This document shows, piece by piece, positions 32,724 through 42,469 of a stretch of 64,000 nt of DNA. The notes under the pieces were generated by a model, which was not told the DNA's origin, ran no database searches, and was given only the letters and a program-made list of their open reading frames with translations. The stretch lies in NCBI GenBank assembly GCA_964578745.1, contig CAZODZ010000003.1, positions 8,511 to 72,510 on the forward strand, written 5' to 3'. The translations under genes were made by a program, and so were the position numbers. Position 1 is the first letter of the stretch, and each line of letters begins with the position of its first letter. The stretch is from SKVJ01 sp964578745. GTDB taxonomy: Bacteria > Chloroflexota > Dehalococcoidia > GIF9 > AB-539-J10.

Positions 32724-34196
32724 ATGACGTCACGTCTCGACCGTGTCACTGAAGACCGTCTCTCCGCCATTGCGTCGCTTCGGGGCCGTGGTATCGATCC
32801 CTACCCGCACACCTACCGCCGAACGCACACGCTCTCCGCAGCTAGGGCACTGTGCGAGAAGGAAGGTGAACGCACAGAGTCTGTCTCCGTCGCGGGCAGG
32901 GTGATGGCGCGTCGCAGGATGGGCAAGATGACGTTTCTCGATCTGATGGACGGATCGGGTCGACTTCAGGCATCGGTGCGGCGCGATCTTGTTGGTGACG
33001 ATGCCTATGCCCTGCTCAGGGACGTCGACATCGGCGACTTCATCGGTGTTGAAGGCGAACTGTTCGTGACAAAGGCGGGCGAGATCACGGTGGATGTCAC
33101 GGTATTCACGATTCTTGCCAAGTCGCTCCGCCCTCTTCCGGAGAAATGGCACGGGCTTGTCGATCGAGAGACCCGCTATCGCCAGCGGTATCTGGACCTT
33201 ATTTCGAACGAGGAGACGCGGAGCGTGTTCATGACGCGGAGCCGGAGCATTACCGCCATCCGCCGCTTCCTTGAGAACGAAGGCTATGTTGAAGTCGAGA
33301 CTCCTGTGCTCCAGTCCCGGGCGGGAGGCGCCGCGGCTCGTCCGTTTGTGACCCATCACAACGCGCTGGATGAAGACCTGTACCTGCGTATCGCGCTCGA
33401 ACTTCCGCTCAAGAAGCTCATCGTCGGTGGGCTGGACAAGGTCTACGAACTGGGAAGGGTCTTCCGTAATGAGGGCATTTCGGTAAAGCACAACCCGGAG
33501 TTCACGCTCATGGAGTGCTATTGCGCCTATGCCGACTACGAAGACATGATGGACCTGACGGAACGCCTCTTCTCCTTTGTGGCCCTTGATGTTCTAGGTA
33601 GCGCGACCGTCAGGTTCCGTGGCCACGAGGTCGACCTGGCCCCTCCGTGGAAGCGGATATACCTTCGTGACGCAATCAGGGAGGCCAGCGGTATCGATTT
33701 CGAAGACTACCCGGATGCGGAGGGGCTGCGCGAGAGAATGCTCCGGGAAGGGGTCCACATTGAAGGTACACCAGGCCGCGGGCGGCTTATAGATGAGCTT
33801 ATCTCAACCTTCGTTGAGCCGACCATCATTCAGCCTACGTTCCTGCTGGACTATCCGCTGGAGATGTCGCCGTTTCCGAAGAAGAAACGAGGGAACGAAC
33901 GGCTGGTGGAACGGTTCGAGGCTTTCATCTGCGGCCTCGAGTTTGCGAATGCGTTTACGGAACTGAACGACCCTGTGGACCAGCGGCGGCGACTGGAAGA
34001 GCAGATGCGTGGCAAGACCGACGAAGAGGACGTTCAGGTGGCCGATGAGGACTTCCTCGAAGCAATGGAGCACGGAATGCCGCCCACGGGTGGGCTCGGC
34101 ATCGGCATCGACCGGTTTATCATGCTATTGACGGGGCAGGAGTCCATACGGGACGTGATACTCTTTCCGCAGCTCAGGGGGAAGCGCGATGCTTGA
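32724..34196 (+). CDS. lysS: Lysyl-tRNA synthetase, class II
   Basis: A 490-residue class II synthetase. The anticodon-binding OB domain spans about residues 55-150 (SVAGRVMARRRMGKMTFLDL). The catalytic core contains RYRQRYLDLI, motif 2 FRNEGISVKHNPEFTLMECY near 248, GLEFANAFTELNDP near 405, and motif 3 GGLGIGIDRFIMLLT near 457. ATG 32724 follows GGGAATAGG. Its last 8 nt overlap serS, implying translational coupling of two tRNA synthetases. Confidence 0.95.
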   Translation: MTSRLDRVTEDRLSAIASLRGRGIDPYPHTYRRTHTLSAARALCEKEGERTESVSVAGRVMARRRMGKMTFLDLMDGSGRLQASVRRDLVGDDAYALLRDVDIGDFIGVEGELFVTKAGEITVDVTVFTILAKSLRPLPEKWHGLVDRETRYRQRYLDLISNEETRSVFMTRSRSITAIRRFLENEGYVEVETPVLQSRAGGAAARPFVTHHNALDEDLYLRIALELPLKKLIVGGLDKVYELGRVFRNEGISVKHNPEFTLMECYCAYADYEDMMDLTERLFSFVALDVLGSATVRFRGHEVDLAPPWKRIYLRDAIREASGIDFEDYPDAEGLRERMLREGVHIEGTPGRGRLIDELISTFVEPTIIQPTFLLDYPLEMSPFPKKKRGNERLVERFEAFICGLEFANAFTELNDPVDQRRRLEEQMRGKTDEEDVQVADEDFLEAMEHGMPPTGGLGIGIDRFIMLLTGQESIRDVILFPQLRGKRDA

Positions 34197-35433
34197 TATA
34201 AGACTCATAAGGGACAATCTGCCGCTGGTAGAACGTGCAATGGAGTCGCGTGGTCTCACGAAAGACGTTCTAACCCCGGTTGTCGAAGCCGACGAGCTGT
34301 ACAGAGCATTGCTGCGGGAACTCGAGGACCTGCGTGCAAGGCACAATCGTGAGAGCAAGGAACTGGGACGCATGAGGGAGCGGTCGCCTGAGAAGCTGGC
34401 CGCATTGCGCGAACTGGGAGAGCAGGTTGCCGAGTTGCAGGTCCGGACCAGGGAGGCCAAAGACGAACTCGACGGCATGCTGCTTGAGCTTCCAAACATA
34501 CCGCATGAGAGCGTACCCGCTGGCGAAGACGCCGACGACAATGTTGTCGTGCGGACATGGGGCATGCCACGCACCTTCGAGTTCGAGCCGCTGCCTCACT
34601 GGGATCTCGGGGAGCGACTCGACATCATCGATTTTGCACGCGGGGTGAAGCTCTCCGGCAGCAGGTTCTACGTGCTGAAGGGTATGGGGGCACGGCTTCA
34701 ACGGGCGCTCATCTCCTTCATGCTTGATGTTCAGACGAAAGACCACGGCTATCGTGAGATATACCCGCCGTTCATGCTACACAGAGAGTGCATGGTGGGC
34801 TCTGGCAATCTGCCCAAGTTTGAAGACAACCTGTATCACGACGCCGAGGAGGACTTCTGGTTCGTGCCCACTGCCGAAGTCCCTCTCACGAACCTGCACC
34901 GCGACGAGATACTCGATGGCGCGGACCTGCCTTTGTACTACGTCGCATACACCCCCTGTTTCCGCCGCGAGAAGATGGCTGCGGGCAAAGACACGCGGGG
35001 CATCAAGCGCGGGCACCAATTCGACAAGGTGGAGTTGTACAAGTACGTTGCGCCCGAGACCTCGGATGCCGAACTCGAAACCCTTGTTGCCAACGCGGAA
35101 GAGATCTTGAGGCGACTCGGTCTCGCATACAGGGTCGTTCAACTCTGCACCGGCGACTTGGGCTTTGCGGCGTGTAAGACATTCGATATCGAAGTGTGGG
35201 CCCCAGGCTCCAATGAATGGCTTGAGGTCAGTTCGTGCAGTAACTGCGGCGACTTCCAGGCGCGCCGTGCAAATCTACGCTTTCGTCCCACCCCCGGCGC
35301 CAAACCGCAGTTTGTGCACACACTCAATGGCTCAGGACTTGCTCTGCCACGTGTTCTCATTGCCGTCCTTGAGAACTTCCAGCAACCTGATGGCACGGTA
35401 CTCGTGCCTGAGGTACTGGACAAGTACATGTAG
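34189..35433 (+). CDS. serS: Seryl-tRNA synthetase
   Basis: A 414-residue class II synthetase. It starts MLDIRLIRDNLPLVERAM, with the long N-terminal coiled-coil arm at about residues 30-105 that binds the tRNASer variable arm. Catalytic motifs are GSRFYVLKGMGARLQRALI, TAEVPLTNLH, motif 2 FRREKMAAGKDTRG near 265, and motif 3 NGSGLALPRVLIAVLEN near 380. EVSSCSNCGDFQARR is the typical serine-binding neighbourhood. It overlaps lysS by 8 nt. Confidence 0.95.
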   Translation: MLDIRLIRDNLPLVERAMESRGLTKDVLTPVVEADELYRALLRELEDLRARHNRESKELGRMRERSPEKLAALRELGEQVAELQVRTREAKDELDGMLLELPNIPHESVPAGEDADDNVVVRTWGMPRTFEFEPLPHWDLGERLDIIDFARGVKLSGSRFYVLKGMGARLQRALISFMLDVQTKDHGYREIYPPFMLHRECMVGSGNLPKFEDNLYHDAEEDFWFVPTAEVPLTNLHRDEILDGADLPLYYVAYTPCFRREKMAAGKDTRGIKRGHQFDKVELYKYVAPETSDAELETLVANAEEILRRLGLAYRVVQLCTGDLGFAACKTFDIEVWAPGSNEWLEVSSCSNCGDFQARRANLRFRPTPGAKPQFVHTLNGSGLALPRVLIAVLENFQQPDGTVLVPEVLDKYM

Positions 35434-35527
35434 CAGGGGCACAATAGAATGAAGCGCAGGCGGGATGTTTCCCGGCTCTCAGTCCTGTCGTGCGTTGAAC
35501 GGTGCCTTGCTCAAGGAGGGGGGAGAG

Positions 35528-37231
35528 ATGGCCCGTGTGCTGAGCTATGCCTATGCAGGTTCGACTACTCCTCTTATCGGTCTTACAATCCCGGACTGTC
35601 TCGATCGCATTGTCGACAGGTATCCCGACAACGAAGCACTTGTAGACGTTCCCACCGACAGGCGGTGGACGTATAAGCGCTTCCGAGAGGACTGCCGCCG
35701 CATTGCCAAGGCATTCATGGCCATGGGTCTCGAGAGAGGCGACCGTATTGGAATCTGGGCAACCAACCATCCTGAGTGGGTCCTTGTGCAGTTCGGCAGC
35801 GCCATGGCGGGAGTCGTGCTCGTCAATATCAATCCTGCGTACCGAACCCACGAGCTTGAGTACGCCCTGAGGGACTCCGGGGCAAAGTCACTGATCCTCG
35901 TGGAGCGGTTCAAGAGTTCCGACTATGTTTCGATGGTGTACCAGCTCGCTCCCGAGGCCCGTGAGTCGCAGGTCGGCGAACTGAACGTGTCAAAGCTGCC
36001 CCTCCTGCGCTCGCTTGTGCTCATAGGTGAGAACAGGCACCCCGGGATGTACACATGGCGGGAATTCCTTGAGATTGGAGCCCATATCAGCGACGCTGCC
36101 CTTGCAGAGCGACAAGCATCCCTCGACTTTGATGATGTCATCAACATTCAGTACACGTCCGGCACGACTGGCCTGCCGAAGGGCGCCTCACTTACGCACC
36201 ACAATATCCTCAACAACGGCTTCTTCGCGGGCGAAGGGATGCTGCTGACTCAGAAGGACAGGCTTTGCATACCGGTACCCTTTTATCACTGCTTCGGCAT
36301 GGTCCTGGCGAATCTGGCGTGTGTCTCTCACGGTGCAACAATGGTGATTCCGTCCGAGAGCTTCGATGCACGTGCCACTCTTGTCGCCGTGGAGAAAGAA
36401 CATTGCACCGCATTGCACGGAGTCCCGACGATGTTCATCGCCGAACTCGAGCATCCAGAGTTCGACTCGTTCACGCTCACGTCTTTGCGGACAGGGATCA
36501 TGGCAGGTGCGCCATGCCCTGTTGAAATAATGCGGAAGGTCATCGACCGCATGCATGCATCCCAGATGACCATTGCGTACGGCGAGACCGAGGCTTCGCC
36601 TATAGCAACGCAGACGCCCGTGGATGCGACAATTGAGGACCGTACGGGCACCGTTGGATTGCCGACGCCGCATGTTGAGCTGAAGATAATCGATGCCGAG
36701 ACGGGTGCGATGGTGCCCTGCGGCACGCAGGGCGAGATATGCTACCGTGGCTACAACATCATGCGTGGATATCACAACAATCCCACGGGTACGGCGGAGG
36801 TGATAGACGAGGCGGGGTGGCTGCACAGCGGCGACCTGGCGACGATGGACGAGCGTGGCTACTGCAAGATTACCGGCCGTGTGAAGGAGATGATCATACG
36901 TGGCGGTGAGAACGTCTATCCGCGGGAGATAGAGGAGTTCCTATTCAGCCATCCCAAGATCAGGAACGTGCAGGTGATCGGCGTGCCTGATGCGAAGTAC
37001 GGTGAAGAGATCCAGGCGTGGATAGAGCTGCGTGAAGGAGAGACTGCGACGGAGGAAGAGATCCGCGAGTACTGCAAGGGCCGGATTGCACACTACAAGA
37101 TACCACGGTATGTGAAGTTCGTCACCGAGTTCCCGATGACGGTCACCGGCAAAATACAGAAGTACAAGATGCGCGAGGTGGCCATCAGGGAACTCGGCCT
37201 CGAGCATGTCGCTGACACAAAGATGGCGTAA
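35528..37231 (+). CDS. AMP-dependent acyl-CoA synthetase (fatty-acid CoA ligase)
   Basis: A 567-residue ANL-superfamily ligase forming acyl-CoA via acyl-AMP. The P-loop is YTSGTTGLPKGASLTHHNI near residue 205, then YGETEASPIATQTP near 352, SGDLATMDERGYCKITGR near 435, RGGENVYPREIEEFL near 460, and the catalytic Lys is in MTVTGKIQKYKMRE near 542. The organisation is that of medium/long-chain enzymes, but the chain length cannot be read. ATG 35528 is backed by AAGGAGGGGGGAGAG; the frame is open 21 codons further upstream. A hairpin follows its stop. Confidence 0.9.
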   Translation: MARVLSYAYAGSTTPLIGLTIPDCLDRIVDRYPDNEALVDVPTDRRWTYKRFREDCRRIAKAFMAMGLERGDRIGIWATNHPEWVLVQFGSAMAGVVLVNINPAYRTHELEYALRDSGAKSLILVERFKSSDYVSMVYQLAPEARESQVGELNVSKLPLLRSLVLIGENRHPGMYTWREFLEIGAHISDAALAERQASLDFDDVINIQYTSGTTGLPKGASLTHHNILNNGFFAGEGMLLTQKDRLCIPVPFYHCFGMVLANLACVSHGATMVIPSESFDARATLVAVEKEHCTALHGVPTMFIAELEHPEFDSFTLTSLRTGIMAGAPCPVEIMRKVIDRMHASQMTIAYGETEASPIATQTPVDATIEDRTGTVGLPTPHVELKIIDAETGAMVPCGTQGEICYRGYNIMRGYHNNPTGTAEVIDEAGWLHSGDLATMDERGYCKITGRVKEMIIRGGENVYPREIEEFLFSHPKIRNVQVIGVPDAKYGEEIQAWIELREGETATEEEIREYCKGRIAHYKIPRYVKFVTEFPMTVTGKIQKYKMREVAIRELGLEHVADTKMA

Positions 37232-37242
37232 ACACGTGCGAT

Positions 37243-37269
37243 GACAGGGACGGCGGTGCCGTCCCTGTC
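37243..37269. terminator. Hairpin between convergent genes
   Basis: A perfect 12-bp stem GACAGGGACGGC / GCCGTCCCTGTC with a GGT loop, 11 nt after the stop of the acyl-CoA synthetase and before the end of the convergent dehydrogenase gene. It lacks a strong T-tract on either side, so termination may be inefficient or factor-assisted. Confidence 0.55.
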
Positions 37270-37282
37270 TGGCAATGTCGCG

Positions 37283-38251
37283 CTATCTGGATACGGGCTG
37301 ATTGACCAGGTTGGGAGGTGTCTTTCCTTCAAGGGCGGCCATGATATTCCGCACCGCCACGTGTGCCATGTTGGTCCTTGTTTCCCAGGAGCCGCTGCCG
37401 ATATGCGGCGTGAGTACCACGTTGGTGAGGCTGGTCAGGCCCGGTGTAAGCTCAGGTTCCTTCTCGAAGACGTCGAGTGCCGCGCCAGCGATTGTTCCTG
37501 CACGGAGTGCCTCAACGAGTGCCTGCTCATCGACGACCGGGCCACGGGAAACGTTCACCAGGAAAGCTGTCGGCTTCATCAGGGACAACCGGCGGGCGTC
37601 GATGAGGTGTCTCGTCTCGTCTGTGAGAGGCACGTAGAGCGAGACAAAGTCCGATTCGGCCAGCAGCGTGTCGAGGTCGGAATATGTCGCCTGCAGCTCC
37701 TGCTCTCTCTCAGGTGGCAAGCGGTTGCGGTTGTGGTATAGCACGCGCATGCCGAAGCCGAGTGCGCGGCGTCCCACAGCCTGACCAATGCGTCCAAAGC
37801 CCACGATGCCGATTGTCTTTCCCCACACATCGGAGCCGAGCATGGCGAATGGCTTGAAACCCTTGAATTGTCCGGCGCGCACATAAGCATCGGCTTCCAC
37901 GACCCTGCGTGCCACCGCCATGAGAATCGCCCATGACAGGTCAGCCGTCGTCTCTGTGAGAACATCGGGTGTGTTGGTCACCATGATGCCCTTCTGCGCT
38001 GCGTAGTCGGCATCTATGTTGTTGTAGCCGACGCCCCAGTTGGCGATTATCTTGAGACGCGGGCCGACCTGGTCCAGTATCTCCTTGTCGACGCGGCTGC
38101 CGACGCAGAGGAATGCGTCCGCTTCCTTCAGACGGGCCACAAGCTCTTCCCGCGAGGGGAGACCCTCGCCTTCGTACGAAACGACGGTGTGTTTCTGGCG
38201 CAAGCGTTCGAGCGCTACTTCCGGCAACCAGAACGAAACATATACCTTCAT
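37283..38251 (-). CDS. D-2-hydroxyacid dehydrogenase (glyoxylate/hydroxypyruvate reductase-like)
   Basis: A 322-residue NAD(P)-dependent dehydrogenase. Nucleotide binding is by GKTIGIVGFGRIGQAVGRRA near residue 150. The catalytic Arg is in NVSRGPVVDEQALVEALRAG near 237, the Glu in LDVFEKEPEL, and the His in VVLTPHIGSGSWETR near 287. This matches glyoxylate/hydroxypyruvate reductases better than SerA, since the C-terminal ACT domain of many SerA proteins is missing. GGAGG lies 5 nt before ATG 38251. It is the last gene of the pdxS operon, 52 nt after yraN. Confidence 0.85.
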   Translation of the reverse strand: MKVYVSFWLPEVALERLRQKHTVVSYEGEGLPSREELVARLKEADAFLCVGSRVDKEILDQVGPRLKIIANWGVGYNNIDADYAAQKGIMVTNTPDVLTETTADLSWAILMAVARRVVEADAYVRAGQFKGFKPFAMLGSDVWGKTIGIVGFGRIGQAVGRRALGFGMRVLYHNRNRLPPEREQELQATYSDLDTLLAESDFVSLYVPLTDETRHLIDARRLSLMKPTAFLVNVSRGPVVDEQALVEALRAGTIAGAALDVFEKEPELTPGLTSLTNVVLTPHIGSGSWETRTNMAHVAVRNIMAALEGKTPPNLVNQPVSR

Positions 38252-38303
38252 GTTGTCCTCCTTCTTCGGGTGGAGTATTGCAGGTCCCTGAAGACCGGTC
38301 CGG

Positions 38304-38672
38304 CTATTCCACCGGTACGGCGTTTTCAACTATATCAGCGCGCGTCTGTTGTCCGTCAGAGTCGAGTTCAACGGCCACAACGTCGATGCGCCACGCACGG
38401 TCGTGCATCTCCCCATGCGACGCCACGTAGTCAAGCGCGCAGGCGACCAGCTTGTCTCTCTTACGCTTTGTCACAGATTCCTCCGGTGTGCCGAAATTTC
38501 TCGACGTCCGTGTGCGCACCTCTACGAATACGAGGCAGTCTTTCCTTCGCGCGACGATGTCTATCTCCCCGAGACGTACACGTACGTTCGTCTCCAGTAT
38601 CTTGTATCCCCGTTTCTTCAGGAGCGCTCGCGCAATCTCTTCACCTCGCCTTCCGACGGTGAGGTGGTTCAC
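38304..38672 (-). CDS. yraN: YraN family (UPF0102) endonuclease-like protein
   Basis: A 122-residue protein with the UPF0102 start GRRGEEIARALLKKRGYKIL and the nuclease-like core GEIDIVARRKDCLVFVEVRTR (Glu/Asp-Glu-Lys type), as in Holliday-junction-resolvase folds. The cellular role is not established. It overlaps rnhB by 4 nt, the common neighbour of yraN in many bacteria. Confidence 0.85.
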   Translation of the reverse strand: MNHLTVGRRGEEIARALLKKRGYKILETNVRVRLGEIDIVARRKDCLVFVEVRTRTSRNFGTPEESVTKRKRDKLVACALDYVASHGEMHDRAWRIDVVAVELDSDGQQTRADIVENAVPVE

Positions 38673-39328
38673 AGCAGACCTCCCAGGACAAGGCAGACCG
38701 GCTGGAAGGTCGTTCGATGTATTGGGCAGGCGCCTAGCTCGAAGAGTCGCTCCATGTGGTGTGCGGTTGCGTACCCCTTGTTGTTTCGGAACCCGTATTC
38801 GGGGTACTGAGAGTCGAACTCCACCATCAGGCGATCACGCGTAACCTTGGCGATGATCGATGCACACGCTATGGAGAAGCAGAGAGAGTCGCCTCTGACA
38901 ATGCCTTCCTGAGGGATGTGTAACTGTGGAACTACCATCCAGTCGATGAGCGCGGCACGTGGGCGCACTGAGAGTCCCCTGATTGCAGCGTACATCGCCT
39001 TCCTGGTGGCGCCGACGATCCCTATCTTGTCGATTACCTCAGACCCAACAACACCAACCGCGGCTGACTGCGCATGGGCCATGATGAGTCCGTAAAGCTG
39101 TTCGCGGGCTGCCGGTGACAGTTCTTTGCTGTCCCGCACGTCGTGGCACCAGGAGATATCGCTACTCCAATCGGCGACGACTGCGCCCGCGACAACCGGC
39201 CCGGCGAGTGCTCCTCTTCCTGCTTCGTCAACGCCGACGACCGGCCACAGGCCGCGCTCAAGCATGAGCAGTTCGCGTTCGGCAGTCGGTGCTGATCGCC
39301 TCGATGACATGTTACTGCTGGTCACCAT
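38669..39328 (-). CDS. rnhB: Ribonuclease HII
   Basis: A 219-residue RNase HII that removes RNA from RNA-DNA hybrids and misincorporated ribonucleotides. Active-site motifs: VVGVDEAGRGALAGPVVAGA near residue 30 (first Asp and Glu), DVRDSKELSP near 62, and SIIAKVTRDRLM near 153. ATG 39328 overlaps the end of mnmA by 7 nt; a second ATG at 39310 is possible. Confidence 0.93.
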   Translation of the reverse strand: MVTSSNMSSRRSAPTAERELLMLERGLWPVVGVDEAGRGALAGPVVAGAVVADWSSDISWCHDVRDSKELSPAAREQLYGLIMAHAQSAAVGVVGSEVIDKIGIVGATRKAMYAAIRGLSVRPRAALIDWMVVPQLHIPQEGIVRGDSLCFSIACASIIAKVTRDRLMVEFDSQYPEYGFRNNKGYATAHHMERLFELGACPIHRTTFQPVCLVLGGLL

Positions 39329-40353
39329 GCTGCCTTGAGGATACCCCCTCCGAGCACGGTTTCTCCATTGTACACGACAAGTGACTGCCCAGGGGCGACT
39401 GCTTTCTGTGGCTCATGGAATTTCACGTGCGCTGTGGTGCCCAGGACCTCTATGTCCGCAGCTACGGCTCGGGCGCGGTAGCGCACGCGTACCTCGCTAC
39501 TGAATCTGTGGGAGGGGGCATGTCCGGCGATCCATGCGAGATCAGTGATGATAGCCGAGCCGGCATATAGTTCATGTTCGGGGCCGACCACGAGCTGGTT
39601 CTCTTCCGGGCGAATTGCTGTGACGTACGCAGGATAGCCGAGGGAGAGCTTGAGTCCGTGCCGCTGGCCGACCGTGTAGAACGGTAAGCCTCTGTGCTTT
39701 CCGAGAACACGGCGTGAACTGTCGACCACGGGTCCCGGCTGCGCTCCGACGCGTGCGGCGACGAAACTGTGATAGCTCCGGTCATTGATGAAACACAGGT
39801 CGGCGCTGGGCCTGCTGATGGGCAGGCCCAGCCCGGAGATGCGGGTATGCACGTCGGCCCGCATCATACGCCCAAGTGGCATGACTGTTCTCGCGAGTGC
39901 ATTGTGCCCGACCCGGTAGAGGAAATAGGACTGGTCGGCCCTGTGGTCGACCCCTCTTAACAGACGCGTTCCTTCCACACTGTCTTCCGTGCGTGCGTAG
40001 TGGCCCGTTGCCATCAGGTCAGCCCCCAGTCGCCGCGCCTCTGCCAGCAGTGCACCAAACTTGATAGCGGCGTTGCATCTGACGCACGGGTTGGGCGTTC
40101 GACCTTCTGCATATTCCGTGCAGAAAGGGTCGATCACATGGTATGCGAACTCTCTCGAGAGGTCGACCGTGTGCAACTGGATTCCAAGTAGTGTGGCAAC
40201 GGCGAGGGCTGCGTTACTGTGCCCTTCCGTATGCGGGGAGCGACTGAACACAGCATGTAGCGCGAAGACGTCAAACCCTTCTTCGAGGAGCATATGAGCT
40301 GCCAGTGCCGAATCCGCACCGCCGCTTAGTGCAACTGCAACACGCTGTGCCAT
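39322..40353 (-). CDS. mnmA: tRNA-specific 2-thiouridylase MnmA
   Basis: A 343-residue enzyme that thiolates U34 of Lys, Glu and Gln tRNAs. PP-loop VAVALSGGADSALAAHML at the N terminus, first catalytic Cys in RTPNPCVRCNAAIKF near residue 85, TGHYAR near 112, QSYFLYRV, and second Cys in SADLCFINDRSYHSF near 181. ATG 40353 puts the PP-loop at the proper N-terminal position; the frame runs 48 codons further upstream into tmk. It lies 47 nt after tmk and overlaps rnhB. Confidence 0.93.
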   Translation of the reverse strand: MAQRVAVALSGGADSALAAHMLLEEGFDVFALHAVFSRSPHTEGHSNAALAVATLLGIQLHTVDLSREFAYHVIDPFCTEYAEGRTPNPCVRCNAAIKFGALLAEARRLGADLMATGHYARTEDSVEGTRLLRGVDHRADQSYFLYRVGHNALARTVMPLGRMMRADVHTRISGLGLPISRPSADLCFINDRSYHSFVAARVGAQPGPVVDSSRRVLGKHRGLPFYTVGQRHGLKLSLGYPAYVTAIRPEENQLVVGPEHELYAGSAIITDLAWIAGHAPSHRFSSEVRVRYRARAVAADIEVLGTTAHVKFHEPQKAVAPGQSLVVYNGETVLGGGILKAAW

Positions 40354-40400
40354 GCTGAAGGTCTTTCCTGGGTCCGGTGGCTTGGTCGCAACGCGAGTTT

Positions 40401-41045
40401 TCAAGGTGTCGCAGCGTGTCCGAGGAGCCGCGCGACATGTGCCCAAACTGTATATGCTGTCTCTTCGATGGGCTTCAGCCCGTTCAGCACCACCCACCGC
40501 TCCGACTCGGCGGTGGCGAGGGCGAGGTAGCCATCGCGCACGCGTCGGTGGAAGCCGTCGTCCTCCATCTCGAAGCGGTCGGGTGCCTTTCTCTTACGTT
40601 TCAATGCCTGTTCCGGCGGGACATCAAGCAGAAAGACGATATCCGGCCTGAGGCCCATTGTCGCGACGCTGTTCACAGCGTGAACTGTTGCCAATTCGAT
40701 TCCGCGGCCGTATCCCTGGTAGGCAATGCTCGAAGCGGCGTACCGATCGCACACTACGGTAGCCCCCGCCCGCAGCGCGGGAAGAAGGACCTCACGGGTC
40801 AGCTGAGCCCTGGCAGCGCCGAAGAGGAGCAGTTCAGTTGTCGGCTCGATTGAAGTTTTGCGGGACGTGATAAGCGCTCGCCTGAGTTCTTCGCCGATTG
40901 CAGTGCCGCCGGGTTCATATGTGGCGACTGCCTTATGTCCATTCTCTCTCAGGCGCCGCACAAGCCTATCAACCTGCGTGCTCTTGCCCGACCCTTCGCA
41001 TCCCTCGAAGACGATAAACAGACCCGCGCGACTAGCGATGGCCAC
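40401..41045 (-). CDS. tmk: Thymidylate kinase
   Basis: A 214-residue dTMP kinase. P-loop LFIVFEGCEGSGKSTQVDRL near residue 10, DR motif VCDRYAASSIAYQGYGRG near 95, LID region RKRKAPDRFEMEDDGF near 150. I chose the GTG at 41045 because AGAGAGG stands 7 nt upstream and it gives a normal length; an ATG at 41096 would add 17 residues. It overlaps the end of the AAA ATPase gene by 14 nt. Confidence 0.9.
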   Translation of the reverse strand: MAIASRAGLFIVFEGCEGSGKSTQVDRLVRRLRENGHKAVATYEPGGTAIGEELRRALITSRKTSIEPTTELLLFGAARAQLTREVLLPALRAGATVVCDRYAASSIAYQGYGRGIELATVHAVNSVATMGLRPDIVFLLDVPPEQALKRKRKAPDRFEMEDDGFHRRVRDGYLALATAESERWVVLNGLKPIEETAYTVWAHVARLLGHAATP

Positions 41046-42459
41046 GGACCGCCTCTCTCCCTGAGCGCGAGCTGCCGTTGCCCCCGCCTCTTTCACCGCT
41101 CAGAAGCTGCTGCAATTGCTGCACGTAGCCGGCACGTGTCGGGCCCGGCGTGATTGTGAGCAAGGCCTGCCGCAATTGCGACATGTCATTGTTCTTCAAC
41201 ACGTACACAGGTATACCGAGGGCTTCTGCATCACGTATCCTCTGTGACTTACGGCGGTAGTGTGTCCTAGTTGTCAGGAAGAGGTCCGATGCCTGTATAT
41301 CGTCGACCAGCCGTATCGGCAGATGTTCCCGTCGCGCGGCGCTCTCCAGGCGTGAACGATTCACCCCGAAGGGGAACACGCGCACCGCCCGCGCCTCGTG
41401 TGCCGGCGCAAGAGGGTGCATGACGTGCTCGACCGCTTCCTCCCGCTCAGGAGAGACCAATTGAAGTTCGCGCTGCACGCGGTCCTGGGCGTCGACCCAG
41501 CGCAGTTCTGTACGCACCGGACGCTGGTGCAGGATGTTGTCGACCGCCTCCAGCACGTTCTGATGGACCGCGACTCGATAGTAATCGAGAATTTCGACGA
41601 CAACGTCGAATGTCGGAGGAGCCTTACGTTCAAGTACAGACTTCTGCGTGCCACGGCGGCGCGCCTCTTCATCGCCGAGCGTAACGGTCTGTGTCCCTCC
41701 GACAAGGTCTGAAAGGGTTGGGTTCAATATCAGGTTCTCGAGTGAGTTTCCGTGTGCAGTGCCGACGAGCTGCACACCACGCTCGGCGATCGTGCGTGCT
41801 GCTTGTGCCTCGAGTTCCGTGCCTATCTCGTCGATGATGATTACTTCGGGCATGTGGTTCTCAACCGCCTCGATCATCACCGCGTGCTGCCGCTCGGGCA
41901 CAGATACCTGCATGCGCCGAGCATGGCCGATAGCGGGATGAGGGATATCACCATCGCCGGCAATCTCGTTCGACGTATCTATTATGATGACACGCCTGCC
42001 TGCATTGTCTGCAAGTATACGTGCAACCTCTCGCAACATCGTTGTCTTGCCTACCCCGGGGCGGCCCAGCAGGAGGATGTTCTGCCCCGATTCGATGAGA
42101 TCGGCTATCATGTCGACCATTCCGAACACAGCTCGCCCGACTCGGCAAGTGAGACCGATTATAGTCCCCCGTCGGTTGCGGATGGCGGAGATGCGGTGCA
42201 GCGTACGTTCGATACCAGCTCTGTTGTCAGTTGTAAATGTGCCGATGCGGGAGACCACGTACGCAATATCACTCTGGTTGACTTCCTTCGTGCCGATGCG
42301 GACTGTGCCTCTGGGGAGACGGGCCTCGGGTACCGAGCCGAGATCAAGCACGATCTCTAGGAGTTCGTTCAGGTCGGGTTGTTGGCACAAAGGCTCACGG
42401 ACATACGCGGGAAGAACGTCCAACAGAGCGTCCAGATCGTCAGCTACTATCTGTCGCAA
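41032..42459 (-). CDS. Ycf45/SpoIIIAA-like AAA ATPase without an R3H domain
   Basis: About 475 residues. The ATPase resembles SpoIIIAA and chloroplast Ycf45: Walker A NILLLGRPGVGKTTMLREVA near residue 125, Walker B EVIIIDEIGTELEAQAA near 200, GTAHGNSLENLILNPTLSDL near 235. The C-terminal half has the Ycf45-type region (VFPFGVNRSRLE, ASDLFLTTRTHYRRKSQRI). A terminal R3H domain, present in cyanobacterial members, is not seen. The role is unknown. I prefer TTG 42459 (AGGA 5 nt upstream) because it lies just after the pdxS stop; the frame extends to 42543, overlapping pdxS. Confidence 0.75.
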   Translation of the reverse strand: MRQIVADDLDALLDVLPAYVREPLCQQPDLNELLEIVLDLGSVPEARLPRGTVRIGTKEVNQSDIAYVVSRIGTFTTDNRAGIERTLHRISAIRNRRGTIIGLTCRVGRAVFGMVDMIADLIESGQNILLLGRPGVGKTTMLREVARILADNAGRRVIIIDTSNEIAGDGDIPHPAIGHARRMQVSVPERQHAVMIEAVENHMPEVIIIDEIGTELEAQAARTIAERGVQLVGTAHGNSLENLILNPTLSDLVGGTQTVTLGDEEARRRGTQKSVLERKAPPTFDVVVEILDYYRVAVHQNVLEAVDNILHQRPVRTELRWVDAQDRVQRELQLVSPEREEAVEHVMHPLAPAHEARAVRVFPFGVNRSRLESAARREHLPIRLVDDIQASDLFLTTRTHYRRKSQRIRDAEALGIPVYVLKNNDMSQLRQALLTITPGPTRAGYVQQLQQLLSGERGGGNGSSRSGREAVRGHR

Positions 42460-42469
42460 ATGTATCCTG